DNA from: Candidatus Anaeroferrophillus wilburensis
GTDB taxonomy: Bacteria > Desulfobacterota > Anaeroferrophillalia > Anaeroferrophillales > Anaeroferrophillaceae
Length of the DNA stretch: 32,182 nt
Direction: 5' to 3'
Assembly: GCA_016934315.1 (NCBI GenBank)
Contig: JAFGSY010000041.1
Coordinates: 1 to 32,182, forward strand
Part shown: positions 7,838 through 16,785 of the stretch, one piece after another
Layout of the letters: each line of letters starts with the position of its first letter
How positions within the stretch are numbered: the first letter of the stretch is position 1
The notes under the pieces: generated by a model
Told to the model about the DNA's origin: nothing
Database searches by the model: none
What the model saw: the letters and a program-made list of their open reading frames with translations, nothing else
Made by a program: the position numbers and the translations under genes

Positions 7838-8737
7838 ATGGTTTTTGTCAATATTCTGCTGCCCATTTTTCTCATTATTGCTTTTGGAGCGCTGTTTGAA
7901 AAAAGCAAGCGACCTGATTTCAAATCTATTTCCGATCTGACCCTCTACTTTTTCACCCCCTGCCTGATTTTTTCCGGATTAATCAAGGGCCATGAGCAGA
8001 TTGCCGTGTTTCTGCCTCGAGCGATTGTTTTCATGATTCTGCTGACCCTGTTTTTCTGGGGAATTTCTGTGGTTGTTAGTCGGCTGCTGGGATATGATAT
8101 CCAGAAAAGCAGCGCTTTTTCCCTGTCGACGATTATGATGAATACGGGCAACTACGGCCTGCCTCTGGTGTTTTTCGCCTATGGCGCCGAAGGGCTGGCC
8201 TATGGGGTAATTATTCTCGTGCTGTTTACCTTTCCCCTGGGAACTTTGGCCGTGTATATTGCGTCCCGTGGTCAGGCAAGCGTGAGAAAATCTGTGCTGG
8301 AAATTTTCAAGGTACCGCTTTTTCATGCGATTATTCTGGCCACCATCTGTCGCAGCATGCAACTGCCCATTCCCTCCGTGGCCTTGAAAGCGATTGATCT
8401 GGTGGGGCAGGCGGCGATCCCCGGGCTTTTGATGCTGCTGGGCATGCAGCTGGCCAGAACCAGCATCAAAGGGGTGCTGCTGCCGGCTTTGGGCAGCAGC
8501 TTTTTACGCCTCATCCTTTCCCCGGTGATTGCCATTCTGTTGTGTGCGTTGCTCAACATCGAAGGATTGCCCCGCAACGTGCTGATTTTGCAGACCAGCA
8601 CCCCTTCGGCGATTATCCCCCTGCTCTATGCCATCAACTATGACACCCATCCGGAGATGGTTGCCGGAACAATCTTCATATCAACTCTGCTCAGCGGGGT
8701 TACGCTGACGTTTGTCCTCCTGTATCTCGGTGTATGA
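7838..8737 (+). CDS. AEC-family permease (auxin efflux carrier-like)
   Basis: A 299-residue inner-membrane protein with about ten hydrophobic segments, spread in two halves as in the AEC/BASS fold. Typical family patterns are the N-terminal VNILLPIFLIIAFGAL, TLYFFTPCLIFSGL, the mid-protein NTGNYGLPLVFFAYG, the second-half GLLMLLGMQLA and the C-terminal LQTSTPSAIIPLLYA. Bacterial members export or import small organic acids such as malate or malonate; the substrate here cannot be told from sequence. ATG 7838 has AAAGGA 9 bases upstream. It follows rsmE in the same direction and is closed by the terminator at 8817-8843. Confidence 0.9.
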   Translation: MVFVNILLPIFLIIAFGALFEKSKRPDFKSISDLTLYFFTPCLIFSGLIKGHEQIAVFLPRAIVFMILLTLFFWGISVVVSRLLGYDIQKSSAFSLSTIMMNTGNYGLPLVFFAYGAEGLAYGVIILVLFTFPLGTLAVYIASRGQASVRKSVLEIFKVPLFHAIILATICRSMQLPIPSVALKAIDLVGQAAIPGLLMLLGMQLARTSIKGVLLPALGSSFLRLILSPVIAILLCALLNIEGLPRNVLILQTSTPSAIIPLLYAINYDTHPEMVAGTIFISTLLSGVTLTFVLLYLGV

Positions 8738-8816
8738 TAACAGCAATTTGGTGATCCTGGAGGGTTGTCATGGCTGTCTCGTGATGTGCTAGAACAATAT
8801 TTTATAATAGTTTGAC

Positions 8817-8843
8817 AAACCGTGTGAAAGCACGGTTTTTTTT
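8817..8843 (+). terminator. Rho-independent terminator after the permease gene
   Basis: AAACCGTG (8817-8824) pairs perfectly with CACGGTTT (8831-8838) around a 6-base loop, followed by a run of Ts to 8843. It isolates the dcw cluster from the genes upstream, just before the mraZ promoter. Confidence 0.88.
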
Positions 8844-8853
8844 ATTTTTCTGC

Positions 8854-8882
8854 TTGACAAACGGGGGGCGGGGAGGTATCAC
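8854..8882 (+). promoter_or_regulatory. Promoter of the dcw cluster (Pmra)
   Basis: A perfect -35 (TTGACA, 8854-8859), a 17-base spacer and TATCAC (8877-8882; 4 of 6 consensus bases). Transcription would start near 8889, inside the phased GTGGGT boxes. It is the only strong promoter seen for the 18.5-kb gene string. Confidence 0.7.
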
Positions 8883-8883
8883 A

Positions 8884-8919
8884 GTGGGTATAAGTGGTTG
8901 AAAGTGGGTAATTGTGCCC
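8884..8919 (+). promoter_or_regulatory. MraZ operator: four direct repeats with 10-bp period
   Basis: GTGGGT at 8884-8889, GTGGTT at 8894-8899, GTGGGT at 8904-8909 and a degenerate GTGCCC at 8914-8919 are spaced exactly 10 bp apart, one helical turn. In E. coli MraZ binds TGGGN direct repeats separated by 5-bp spacers upstream of its own gene, and the same geometry is seen here. The boxes start 1 bp after the -10 element and cover the predicted transcription start, so bound MraZ should repress the cluster. Confidence 0.8.
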
Positions 8920-8948
8920 CAAGAAGGTGTTTCCGGTGAGGTGGATCG

Positions 8949-9392
8949 GTGTTTCGCGGCCGTTACGAGTATGCCATCGATGTGAAGGGGAGGCTGAATA
9001 TCCCGGTGAAAGTGCGGGAATTGCTGGTTAAGGAATATACTCCTTCGCTGATGGTGACCAATGGTTTCGACGGTTGCCTTGACTGTTTCCCTTATCCCGA
9101 ATGGACTCGTCTTGAAGATAAGGTTTCCCTCCTGCCGCAAAATAAAAAGGAAGTAAAAAGCTTTCATCGGTTTTACCTTTCTGCTGCGGTTGAATGTTCT
9201 CTGGATAAGCAGGGTCGGATTCTGGTTCCCCCCTCCTTGAGAAGCTATGCACAGTTGGAAAAGGACGCCGTTATAGTTTGTGCCGTCAAGAAGATTGAGA
9301 TCTGGAGCAAGGAGCGCTGGGAAGCGGAGTTGTCCGAGACGCTCGGATCTGCCGGAGACATCAGCGCGGCAATGGCCGAATTTGGCATCTGA
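8949..9392 (+). CDS. mraZ: Transcriptional regulator MraZ
   Basis: MraZ is a DNA-binding protein of the AbrB/SpoVT fold that forms a ring and controls the dcw operon. The 147-residue protein has the canonical N-terminus FRGRYEYAIDVKGRLNIP and the second repeat CSLDKQGRILVPPSLR, i.e. both DxxGR motifs of the tandem domain. The start is GTG 8949, exactly where family members begin, with a GAGG site 7 bases upstream. It is the first gene of the cluster, 15 bases ahead of rsmH. Autorepression through the boxes at 8884-8919 is the likely regulation. Confidence 0.96.
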   Translation: MFRGRYEYAIDVKGRLNIPVKVRELLVKEYTPSLMVTNGFDGCLDCFPYPEWTRLEDKVSLLPQNKKEVKSFHRFYLSAAVECSLDKQGRILVPPSLRSYAQLEKDAVIVCAVKKIEIWSKERWEAELSETLGSAGDISAAMAEFGI

Positions 9393-9407
9393 TATGTGTG
9401 GACTGCA

Positions 9408-10349
9408 ATGAAGCATGTCCCTGTTCTCCTCTCTGAAACCCTGAACTATCTGAATATTTCCCGCTTCCAACATGGTCCCGGCATCTTTGTTGATGCGACC
9501 TTTGGTGGTGGCGGGCATTGTCGGGCAATCCTGGAACATGCTGGTCCCCAGGTGCGGGTGATCGCCATTGACCGTGATCAGGCTGCCGTTCACCGGTCAG
9601 CAGAACTGCGGGAGCGTTATGGCGACCGTTTCCTCATGCTGCAGGGGAATTTTGCCGATCTTTCCCGGCTTCTGGATGAGGCTCGGGTTCGTTCTGTCGA
9701 TGGACTGCTGTTAGATCTTGGCCTGTCATCCTATCAGCTCGGCAGTGGCCCCCGGGGATTCAGTTTTCAGCTGGACGGTCCTCTGGATATGCGGATGGAC
9801 CGCCGGCAGGAACGTACTGCGGCGGATATTGTTGCCACCTGCCCTGCTGAGCAGCTCCAGGAAATTTTTCAGCGCTTCGGGGAGGAACCTTATGCCAAGT
9901 CGATTGCCAAAGCCCTTGTTGCTGCCCGGGCGGTAAAAGCGATTACCACCACCAGAGAGTTGGCGGAGCTAATCATGTCAATGACGCCACCGGCAAAAGC
10001 CCATCGACGTATTCATCCGGCAACCAAGGTTTTTCAAGCCTTAAGGATTGCCGTTAATGGAGAATTGCAGGCTCTGGTAGATGTACTGTCGGTGGCTCTT
10101 GAGCGACTCAACCCGGCTGGCCGCCTGGTGGTTATTGCCTATCATTCGCTGGAGGACAGGATTGTCAAACAGATGTTCAGACAATGGGCAGCCCGCTGTC
10201 TCTGCCCCCCCGATCTGCCGGTCTGCGCCTGCGGCGTAATTCCCCGGGTGCGTTTGCTGCAGCAGAAAGCGGTCGTTCCTCAAGCGGAGGAAAAGGAGCG
10301 TAATCCCCGCAGTCGCAGCGCCCGGTTGCGGGCCGTGGAACGGTTATGA
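9408..10349 (+). CDS. rsmH: 16S rRNA (cytosine-1402-N4)-methyltransferase
   Basis: RsmH (MraW) methylates N4 of C1402 in the ribosomal P site of 16S rRNA with S-adenosylmethionine. The 313-residue protein has KHVPVLLSETL at the start, the SAM-binding DATFGGGGHCRAIL and AIDRDQAA, then LLLDLGLSSYQL, RGFSFQLDGPLDMRMD, and the C-terminal YHSLEDRIVKQMF. Length is typical. I placed the start at ATG 9408 from homology (MKHVPVLL); a GTG at 9396 would add four residues. Its stop overlaps the ftsL start. Confidence 0.97.
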   Translation: MKHVPVLLSETLNYLNISRFQHGPGIFVDATFGGGGHCRAILEHAGPQVRVIAIDRDQAAVHRSAELRERYGDRFLMLQGNFADLSRLLDEARVRSVDGLLLDLGLSSYQLGSGPRGFSFQLDGPLDMRMDRRQERTAADIVATCPAEQLQEIFQRFGEEPYAKSIAKALVAARAVKAITTTRELAELIMSMTPPAKAHRRIHPATKVFQALRIAVNGELQALVDVLSVALERLNPAGRLVVIAYHSLEDRIVKQMFRQWAARCLCPPDLPVCACGVIPRVRLLQQKAVVPQAEEKERNPRSRSARLRAVERL

Positions 10350-10627
10350 AAAAGACCGGCATTTCCTGGCGTCAGATGCTCAATGGCGGTTTGGTGCTAA
10401 CCCTGGTGCTGACTATTTTTCTCTATGCATGGGTTCATTACCAGGTAGTTGAGCTGGGATATCAGCTGGTGGATGTGCGCCGCAGCTTGAGGGTTGATCA
10501 GCAGCAGAATAAAAAGTTGAAAACCGAGATTGCAACCCTGATGCAGCCGGCACGTCTGGAAAAAATTGCCCGCCAGAAGTGCGGCTTGCGGTATCCTGAT
10601 GCAGACCAGAAGGTAATGCTCAAATGA
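10346..10627 (+). CDS. ftsL: Cell division protein FtsL
   Basis: A 93-residue bitopic inner-membrane protein: a short cytoplasmic N-terminus, one membrane segment (about residues 14-30), then a periplasmic leucine-zipper-like coiled coil (about 31-70). The end is IARQKCGLRYPDADQKVML, similar to the tail of other FtsL proteins. FtsL forms a complex with FtsB and FtsQ and activates FtsW/FtsI. The sequence is poorly conserved in general, so the call rests on topology, size and position between rsmH and ftsI, with ATGA overlaps at both ends. Confidence 0.9.
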   Translation: MKKTGISWRQMLNGGLVLTLVLTIFLYAWVHYQVVELGYQLVDVRRSLRVDQQQNKKLKTEIATLMQPARLEKIARQKCGLRYPDADQKVMLK

Positions 10628-12618
10628 AGCGCCCTCGCAGAGCGGAAAACCGACGGTTGGAACATTGGAAGGCCCTGACTTTGGCGGTGGTGCTGGTGGT
10701 CGGTGCCGGTGGCCTGCTGACGCGAGCTTACTATCTGCAGGTTGTCCGGTATGATTTTTTTCTGGCCAGGTGTCGTTGCCAGAACAGTCTGGCGGTGGAG
10801 ATCAGACCCGAGCGGGGAGAAATTCTTGATGCCCGGGGGAAGAAGCTTGCCATCAGCCTGGAGACTGAATCCATCTGCGTACGGCCGCAAAAGGTGGAAA
10901 ATAAAAAACAGCATGCCGGTACGTTGGCCCGGATCCTTGGTCTTTCCCGGCAAGAGGTGTACCGCAAGCTGCAGAGCAAAAAGCCTTTTGAATGGCTTGA
11001 TCGGGATGTTCTCCCCAGTCAGGCTGAAGCGGTGCGGAAATTAAAACTCAAGGGGGTTGAGTTTGCCAAGGAGAGCCGGCGTTTTTATCCCAACCGAGAA
11101 TTGGCCGGCCAGCTTCTGGGTTTTGTCGGTGTTGATAATACCGGGCTGGAAGGACTTGAGCTGCGTTATAACCGCCATCTGCAGGGCAAGAGGAATGTGG
11201 TTTTCCTTGAGCGGGATGCCCGTCGTCGGGTTCTTGATCCCCAGGGGCTGGGGGCTCCGGAAGGGGTGCGGGGACGGGTCGTCAAACTGACCATTGATCG
11301 GGCGATTCAGTATGCGGTTGATCAGGAATTGGCCCGGGCAGTGAAAAGTTCCCAAGGTGCGAGAGGGCTTGCGCTGGTAATGGATGTGGATAGTGGCGCT
11401 GTGCTGGCCATGTCCCACTATCCGTTTTTCAATCCCAACTCGTTTTCCAGCTCTCAGCCGCAGATCTGGCGCAACCGGGCCATCGTCGACGTTATCGAGC
11501 CTGGCTCAACTTTTAAGGTTTTTACCGTTGCAGCCGCACTGGAAAAGGGCGTCATCAGCCCCACGGAGCTGATCGACTGTGAAGGCGGCAAATATCGAGT
11601 GGGTGGTCGAACGATTCATGACACCCACGAGTATGATGAGCTTAGTGCCGGTGAGATTGTTAAGTTTTCCAGTAATATCGGTTGTTCAAAAATCGCTGCG
11701 CTGCTGGGCAGGCAATCGTTGTATGAGTTCCTTCAGCGCTGTGGTTTTGGGGAAAAAACCGACATTGATTTCCCTGGAGAAAAACCGGGAACGCTGCGTG
11801 ATTGGCAGCAATGGAAAGAAATCGATTTTTGCAACATCTCGTTTGGTCAGGGGGTTGGGGTGACACCGGTACAGCTGGCCAGTGCTTATGCCATGCTGGC
11901 CAACGGCGGCTACCGGGTAAAACCATACCTGGTTGACCAGATTGTTGATGAAAGCGGTTGGAAGGTATATCAGCATCACCCGGAAAAATCACGAAGCCAG
12001 GTGCTGTCGCCAGCGGTTGCCAGTCAGGTTTCGGCGATGTTGGAGATGGTGGTGGAGGATGATGGTACTGCCCCGGAAGCCGCGATTCCCGGCTACTGGG
12101 TGGCCGGAAAAACCGGCACGGCACAGAAGTATGACCAGCAGAAAAAATGCTATTCCCGGTCCGATTACCTGGCCTCGTTCATTGGTTTTATCCCGGCTCC
12201 GGAAGGCTCCGGCAAGCTGCTCATCTATGTGCTGATTGATGAACCCCGGACCAGCATTTACGGCGGCATGGTGGCGGCGCCGGCTTTCCGCCGGATTGGC
12301 CAGCGGGTTATGGCATATCTTAATGTTGAGCCATCCAGCCGCGTAACGCTGGTTCAGGGTCAGGGGGCATTGCCTGCCGGCAGGATGTCGTTGGCGACCG
12401 CACCGGTCAGGGAAGAGGAAGGTGTTGTGCCGGTAGCCGCTGGGGTGATGCCTGATTTTTCCGGTTGTTCGTTGCGTGAGGTGCTATCGCATTTTGGTAC
12501 ATTACCCGGGCCGCTGAAGATTGAAGGCAGCGGGCGGGTTAAAAAGCAGAAACCACTGCCTGGCAGGCGCCTGATGGCGGGAGCCGGGATTGAATTTGTT
12601 TTAACTGCGGAAAATTAA
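10624..12618 (+). CDS. ftsI: Septal peptidoglycan transpeptidase FtsI (PBP3) with C-terminal PASTA domain
   Basis: A 664-residue class B penicillin-binding protein that cross-links septal peptidoglycan together with FtsW. It has one N-terminal membrane anchor (about residues 17-36), the dimerisation/pedestal domain (RPERGEILDARGKKLA onward) and the transpeptidase domain. The latter carries the catalytic STFK (295-298), SSN (349-351) and KTG (496-498) motifs. A C-terminal extension from about residue 605 (GVMPDFSGCSLREVL to the end) is a PASTA domain, absent from E. coli FtsI but known in Gram-positive and some deltaproteobacterial homologues. It overlaps ftsL by 4 nt. A 65-base gap precedes murE. 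Confidence 0.96.
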   Translation: MKRPRRAENRRLEHWKALTLAVVLVVGAGGLLTRAYYLQVVRYDFFLARCRCQNSLAVEIRPERGEILDARGKKLAISLETESICVRPQKVENKKQHAGTLARILGLSRQEVYRKLQSKKPFEWLDRDVLPSQAEAVRKLKLKGVEFAKESRRFYPNRELAGQLLGFVGVDNTGLEGLELRYNRHLQGKRNVVFLERDARRRVLDPQGLGAPEGVRGRVVKLTIDRAIQYAVDQELARAVKSSQGARGLALVMDVDSGAVLAMSHYPFFNPNSFSSSQPQIWRNRAIVDVIEPGSTFKVFTVAAALEKGVISPTELIDCEGGKYRVGGRTIHDTHEYDELSAGEIVKFSSNIGCSKIAALLGRQSLYEFLQRCGFGEKTDIDFPGEKPGTLRDWQQWKEIDFCNISFGQGVGVTPVQLASAYAMLANGGYRVKPYLVDQIVDESGWKVYQHHPEKSRSQVLSPAVASQVSAMLEMVVEDDGTAPEAAIPGYWVAGKTGTAQKYDQQKKCYSRSDYLASFIGFIPAPEGSGKLLIYVLIDEPRTSIYGGMVAAPAFRRIGQRVMAYLNVEPSSRVTLVQGQGALPAGRMSLATAPVREEEGVVPVAAGVMPDFSGCSLREVLSHFGTLPGPLKIEGSGRVKKQKPLPGRRLMAGAGIEFVLTAEN

Positions 12619-12683
12619 TTAATTCGTTCATCTGGTGTAATGAATGAGTCTGGATGGACAGATAAGACACGGGAAATGGTCGA

Positions 12684-14186
12684 GTGGGCAAAGCAGATCC
12701 AACAGAGATGATCCTTCCCCTTAAACAGCTGCTTGATTGCTGTCAGGTGGAAACGTTGGCTGGCGATCATGGGGTGATGATCACCTCGGTGGTGTCCGAT
12801 TCACGTCAGGTCATTGCCGGCAGTTTGTTCGTGGCGGTTTCGGGAACGGCTGTTGATGGTCATCAGTTTATTGCCGATGCCTGGCGGCGGGGAGCGGCAG
12901 CGGTGTTGGTTGATTCACCGACGGTGTTTGTTACTCAGCATAGCGCTTTGCCGGCTGGCCGGGCCCTCTGCCTGGTTGCGGACAGCCGCAAATCTCTGGC
13001 TCTGCTGGCAGCCTGCTGGCATGGTTTCCCGGCCCAGAAGCTGCATCTGATCGGCATTACGGGGACCAACGGCAAAACAACCGTTTCCTACCTGCTGGAA
13101 CACCTGCTGCAAGGGGCCGGATTTCAAGTGGGAGTGGTGGGTACCGTCAGCTACCGTTTTTCCGGTACCGAGCGGGTGGCGGACCGGACAACGCCGGGGC
13201 CGGAGCAGCTGCAACAGCTGCTCCGCCAGATGGTTGATGCCGGGGTTACCTGTTGCATCATGGAGGTGTCCTCCCATGCCCTGATCCAGGAGCGGGTCTA
13301 TGGCCTGCCTTTTGCCGAGGTGGTGTTTACCAACCTGACCCACGAACATCTCGATTATCATCGGGATATGGAGGACTATTTCCAGGCTAAAAAGCGACTT
13401 TTTGCCGACGAGCATCGTCAGGCGGTGAAAATAATCAACAGTGATGATCCCTGGGGTTGCCGCTTGCTGGCGGAAGTGGCAGAACCGAAAGAATCCTATG
13501 GACTCATAGACCATCCCGACTTATTGGCGGCTGAACTTCGGCTTACTTCCCAGGGAGCCCATTTTGTTCTCTCAACGGCAGGTGAAGCCTTGGCCTTCCA
13601 ATCGCCGTTGATCGGCCGTTTCAACGTTGCCAATGTGCTGGCGGCGGTGGCGGCTGCCAGGCGGTTGGGGTGTGGAGTGGCAGAACTGCAACAAGGAGTC
13701 GCCAGCTTTTCCTCGGTTCCGGGACGTCTGGAACGGGTGCCAAACCAGCGCCGGATTCATGTTTTTGTCGATTATGCCCATACACCCGATGCCCTGGAAG
13801 GCGTCTTGAGTACCCTGAAAGAAACGGTATCCGGCGGCCGTCTATTGACCCTGTTCGGCTGCGGCGGTAATCGTGACCGTCAGAAAAGACCGGCCATGGG
13901 AGCCATTGCCCAGCGTTACAGCGACCTGGTGGTAGTGACCAGCGACAATCCCCGCCATGAAGATCCGGAAGTGATTATCGCCGATATTCTGTCAGGGATG
14001 GAGCAGTCCCCGGCAGTGATCGTGGAAGTAGATCGCCGACGGGCCATAAGCAGGATTATCGCCGCCAGCTGTCCCGGGGACCTGGTGCTGCTGGCCGGTA
14101 AAGGGCACGAGACCTATCAGCAGGTTGGTGCTAGACAGCTTCCTTTTGACGATGTTGCGGTGGCGCGGGAGGTTATGGCAGCGTGA
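12684..14186 (+). CDS. murE: UDP-MurNAc-L-alanyl-D-glutamate:meso-diaminopimelate ligase
   Basis: MurE adds the third residue of the peptidoglycan stem peptide in the cytosol, using ATP. In the 500-residue protein I see the substrate-binding N-domain (VVSDSRQVIAGSLFVAV), the P-loop GITGTNGKTT (124-133) and MEVSSHAL. The block AKKRLF holds the carbamylated-lysine region. DNPR at 421-424 (TSDNPRHEDP) is the motif that selects meso-diaminopimelate over lysine, so this organism has a DAP-type wall. The start is either GTG 12684 (after GGGAA) or ATG 12708; I kept the longer. It overlaps murF by 4 nt. Confidence 0.96.
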   Translation: MGKADPTEMILPLKQLLDCCQVETLAGDHGVMITSVVSDSRQVIAGSLFVAVSGTAVDGHQFIADAWRRGAAAVLVDSPTVFVTQHSALPAGRALCLVADSRKSLALLAACWHGFPAQKLHLIGITGTNGKTTVSYLLEHLLQGAGFQVGVVGTVSYRFSGTERVADRTTPGPEQLQQLLRQMVDAGVTCCIMEVSSHALIQERVYGLPFAEVVFTNLTHEHLDYHRDMEDYFQAKKRLFADEHRQAVKIINSDDPWGCRLLAEVAEPKESYGLIDHPDLLAAELRLTSQGAHFVLSTAGEALAFQSPLIGRFNVANVLAAVAAARRLGCGVAELQQGVASFSSVPGRLERVPNQRRIHVFVDYAHTPDALEGVLSTLKETVSGGRLLTLFGCGGNRDRQKRPAMGAIAQRYSDLVVVTSDNPRHEDPEVIIADILSGMEQSPAVIVEVDRRRAISRIIAASCPGDLVLLAGKGHETYQQVGARQLPFDDVAVAREVMAA

Positions 14187-15643
14187 AAAGTCTCCCGGTG
14201 CAGACTATTGAGTTGACCCTTGCCGAGGCCATTGCGGTGCTGAAAGCCACACCATTGTCGGTTGTTGGTCAGGCCACAGCTCTGGCAGGGGTGGCAACCG
14301 ACAGCCGCCAGGTGCAACCGGGCAATCTTTTTTTCTGTCTTAAGGGTGATCGGTTTGACGGTCATGATTTTATTCCCCAGGCGGTGGCCGGAGGCGCCGC
14401 TGCGGTGGTTGTCGCGGCTGACGAAGAGCTCGATAGGCAGGTAGCGTGTACCACCTCCCTACTGGTGGTGGATGATCCCCTGAAAGCTTTGGGTGATCTG
14501 GCCTCCTGGTGGCTGGCAAAAACGCTGCCGAAAGTGATTGCGGTTACCGGCTCGAACGGTAAAACGACAACCAAGGAGATGATTGCCGCCGTTCTGGCGC
14601 GGCAGTGGAATGTCCATCGGAACAGGGGTAATTTCAATAATCTTATTGGCGTTCCCTTGACCATCTTTGATGTGCACCAGGGGCATCAGGTGGTAGTGCT
14701 GGAGATGGGGATGAACCGACCGGGAGAAATTGCCCGGCTGGCGGCCATCAGCCGTCCCCATGGGGTGGTGTTGACCAATGTGGCCGAAGCTCATCTTGAG
14801 GGATTGGGATCACTTGAGGCCATTGCCCGGGCGAAAAGCGAAATTTTTGCCGGTCTTCGGGAGCAGGGCTATATTGTCTACAACGCTGATGACCCGCAGG
14901 TTGCCAGGATCGTTGCCGAAGCTGGGCGGGAGTATGCCCGTCAGTGGCGGCTGATGCCGGTTACCATGAAGGATGCAGCCGGCTGGTCCATGCGGGCAAT
15001 CGATATTGACAGTCAAGAGGATGGGGTTTGCTTTGTGTTGGAATCAGATGAGTGTGAACGTCAGCCGATTGTGCTGCCGCTGTGGGGGCGGCATAATATC
15101 ATGAATGCCCTGTTGGCAGCGGCGGTTGCCAGGGTTGAGGGGGTATCGCTGGAAGATGTTGGCCGGGCCCTGGAGGGGATGAACTCCATGGCCGGGCGGC
15201 TTTGCACCCATCTGCTGCCATCGGGGCGGATAGTTATTGATGATACCTATAACGCCAACCCGGCCTCGATGATGGCTTCCCTGGAAACCTTGAATGAAAT
15301 GCGTGGCCACCGGTATGCGGTAGCGGTTCTGGGCGATATGTTTGAACTGGGTTCGGCGGCCGACCAGCTGCACTATCAGGTGGGTGCTTTCGCCGCCCGG
15401 ACGAAGCCGGACCTTCTGATCACCTACGGTACCCGTTCCCGGGAACTGGCTCGCGCGGCGATGGAGGAGGGCATGCCGCCCTCGGCAATTGCTTCCTTTG
15501 TCCCCGGAGAGGAGGCGGCATTAACGGCCCTGCTCCAGCAGCGGCTGGTGAGTGACCATATTATTTTAGTCAAGGGATCCCGGGCAATGGCAATGGACAA
15601 GCTGGTTGCACAGCTGCTGGCGGAAGAGGGGGCGGGATCATGA
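14183..15643 (+). CDS. murF: UDP-MurNAc-tripeptide:D-alanyl-D-alanine ligase
   Basis: MurF completes the soluble precursor by adding D-Ala-D-Ala to UDP-MurNAc-tripeptide. The 486-residue protein shows [19 protein letters not shown] in the N-domain, the P-loop [13 protein letters not shown], the block [16 protein letters not shown] and [12 protein letters not shown]. The C-terminal part has [16 protein letters not shown] and [10 protein letters not shown], all typical. The start is GTG 14183, which overlaps the murE stop (GTGA); it overlaps mraY by ATGA. D-Ala-D-Ala comes from Ddl, encoded in the same cluster. Confidence 0.97.
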   Translation: MKSLPVQTIELTLAEAIAVLKATPLSVVGQATALAGVATDSRQVQPGNLFFCLKGDRFDGHDFIPQAVAGGAAAVVVAADEELDRQVACTTSLLVVDDPLKALGDLASWWLAKTLPKVIAVTGSNGKTTTKEMIAAVLARQWNVHRNRGNFNNLIGVPLTIFDVHQGHQVVVLEMGMNRPGEIARLAAISRPHGVVLTNVAEAHLEGLGSLEAIARAKSEIFAGLREQGYIVYNADDPQVARIVAEAGREYARQWRLMPVTMKDAAGWSMRAIDIDSQEDGVCFVLESDECERQPIVLPLWGRHNIMNALLAAAVARVEGVSLEDVGRALEGMNSMAGRLCTHLLPSGRIVIDDTYNANPASMMASLETLNEMRGHRYAVAVLGDMFELGSAADQLHYQVGAFAARTKPDLLITYGTRSRELARAAMEEGMPPSAIASFVPGEEAALTALLQQRLVSDHIILVKGSRAMAMDKLVAQLLAEEGAGS

Positions 15644-16716
15644 TCTACCATCTTCTCTATCCGCTGCATAACCTGTGGGGTATCTTTAATGTTTTCAAAT
15701 ATATCTCTTTCAGGACTATTTATGCCAGCTTGACGGCATTGTTCCTGGCTTTTTATCTGGGGCCGAAGGTAATCAAGTGGTTGCGAAAACTCCAGCTTGG
15801 CCAAGTGATCCGCGAGGATGGGCCACAGTCACATCTGGACAAGGCCGGGACGCCGACAATGGGCGGTACCCTGATCCTTTTTTCGGTGGTGGTTTCAACC
15901 CTGCTCTGGGCAAACCTGGCCAATGGCTATATCTGGCTGGTCATTATGGTTGCCCTGAGCTTTGGGTTTATCGGTTTTATCGATGATTACCGGAAAATGG
16001 TCCATAAAAATGCCAAGGGGCTGTCGGCAAGAAAAAAACTTGGCCTGCAGCTTTTGGTGGGTGTCTTTTTTACCTGCTGTCTTTTTTTCATGTCATCCTA
16101 TCCTTCGACCCTGATGGTGCCCTTTTTTAAGCGCTTTGTTCCTGATCTTGGCTGGTGGTATATTCCTTTCGGTACCCTGGTGGTGGTTGGAGCCTCCAAC
16201 GCGGTCAACCTTACTGATGGCCTCGACGGCTTGGCCACCGGTCCGTCAATTATCTCCTTCAGCGTTTATCTGCTGTTTGCCTACCTGGCCGGGAACCTGA
16301 GATTAGCGGAGTATCTGCAGATTACCTATTTGCCCGGGGTCGGCGAATTGGCCATCTTCTGTGGCGCCATGGTGGGAGCGCTGTTGGGGTTCCTCTGGTT
16401 CAATACCTATCCGGCCGCCATCTTCATGGGTGATGTTGGTTCCCTCGCCCTGGGCAGCTGCCTGGGAGCGGTGGCGGTGATGACCAAACAGGAGATGGTG
16501 CTGCTTTTGGTGGGCGGTATTTTTGTCCTTGAAACCCTGTCCGTCATTATCCAGGTGCTTTCTTTCAAACTCATAGGAAAACGGGTTTTCCGGATGGCGC
16601 CGTTGCATCATCATTTTGAGCTAAAGGGCTGGGCGGAGCCCAAAGTTATTGTCAGGTTTTGGATTATCTCGATTATGCTGGCGCTGCTGGCTTTAAGTAC
16701 GCTTAAGCTGCGTTAG
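15640..16716 (+). CDS. mraY: Phospho-N-acetylmuramoyl-pentapeptide-transferase
   Basis: MraY transfers phospho-MurNAc-pentapeptide onto undecaprenyl phosphate to make lipid I at the inner face of the membrane. The 358-residue protein has ten hydrophobic segments and the key motifs. These are [11 protein letters not shown], the FIDDYRK aspartate pair, [15 protein letters not shown] with the catalytic Asp, [11 protein letters not shown] and the APLHHHFE histidine motif. Length and N-terminus match the proteobacterial type. It overlaps murF by 4 nt. Confidence 0.98.
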   Translation: MIYHLLYPLHNLWGIFNVFKYISFRTIYASLTALFLAFYLGPKVIKWLRKLQLGQVIREDGPQSHLDKAGTPTMGGTLILFSVVVSTLLWANLANGYIWLVIMVALSFGFIGFIDDYRKMVHKNAKGLSARKKLGLQLLVGVFFTCCLFFMSSYPSTLMVPFFKRFVPDLGWWYIPFGTLVVVGASNAVNLTDGLDGLATGPSIISFSVYLLFAYLAGNLRLAEYLQITYLPGVGELAIFCGAMVGALLGFLWFNTYPAAIFMGDVGSLALGSCLGAVAVMTKQEMVLLLVGGIFVLETLSVIIQVLSFKLIGKRVFRMAPLHHHFELKGWAEPKVIVRFWIISIMLALLALSTLKLR

Positions 16717-16737
16717 GGGTGATGGAGATACTTTACA

Positions 16738-16755
16738 GCAGAGAGATTTCTCTGC
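16738..16755 (+). other. Small hairpin between mraY and murD
   Basis: GCAGAGA (16738-16744) pairs perfectly with TCTCTGC (16749-16755) around a GATT loop. There is no T-run, so it is not a terminator. It lies in one of the few true spacers of the cluster and is followed by GGAGG. It could be an RNA stability or processing element. Confidence 0.4.
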
Positions 16756-16785
16756 GGAGGAATACGGCTGGGGCATTGCAGGGTA

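Noticed and set aside
8802-8817. TATAAT (8802-8807) and a second TTGACA (8812-8817) upstream of mraZ
   Set aside because: They are in the wrong order for a plus-strand promoter, and the TTGACA leads into the terminator stem; the TTGACA at 8854 with its 17-base spacer is far better placed.
8802-9593. 263-codon minus-strand frame across mraZ and its promoter
   Set aside because: It covers the terminator, promoter and operator of the plus-strand cluster as well as mraZ and has no protein signature.
16717-16785. Possible missed small gene between mraY and murD (GGAGG at 16756)
   Set aside because: No start codon at a suitable distance leads to more than a few codons before a stop.
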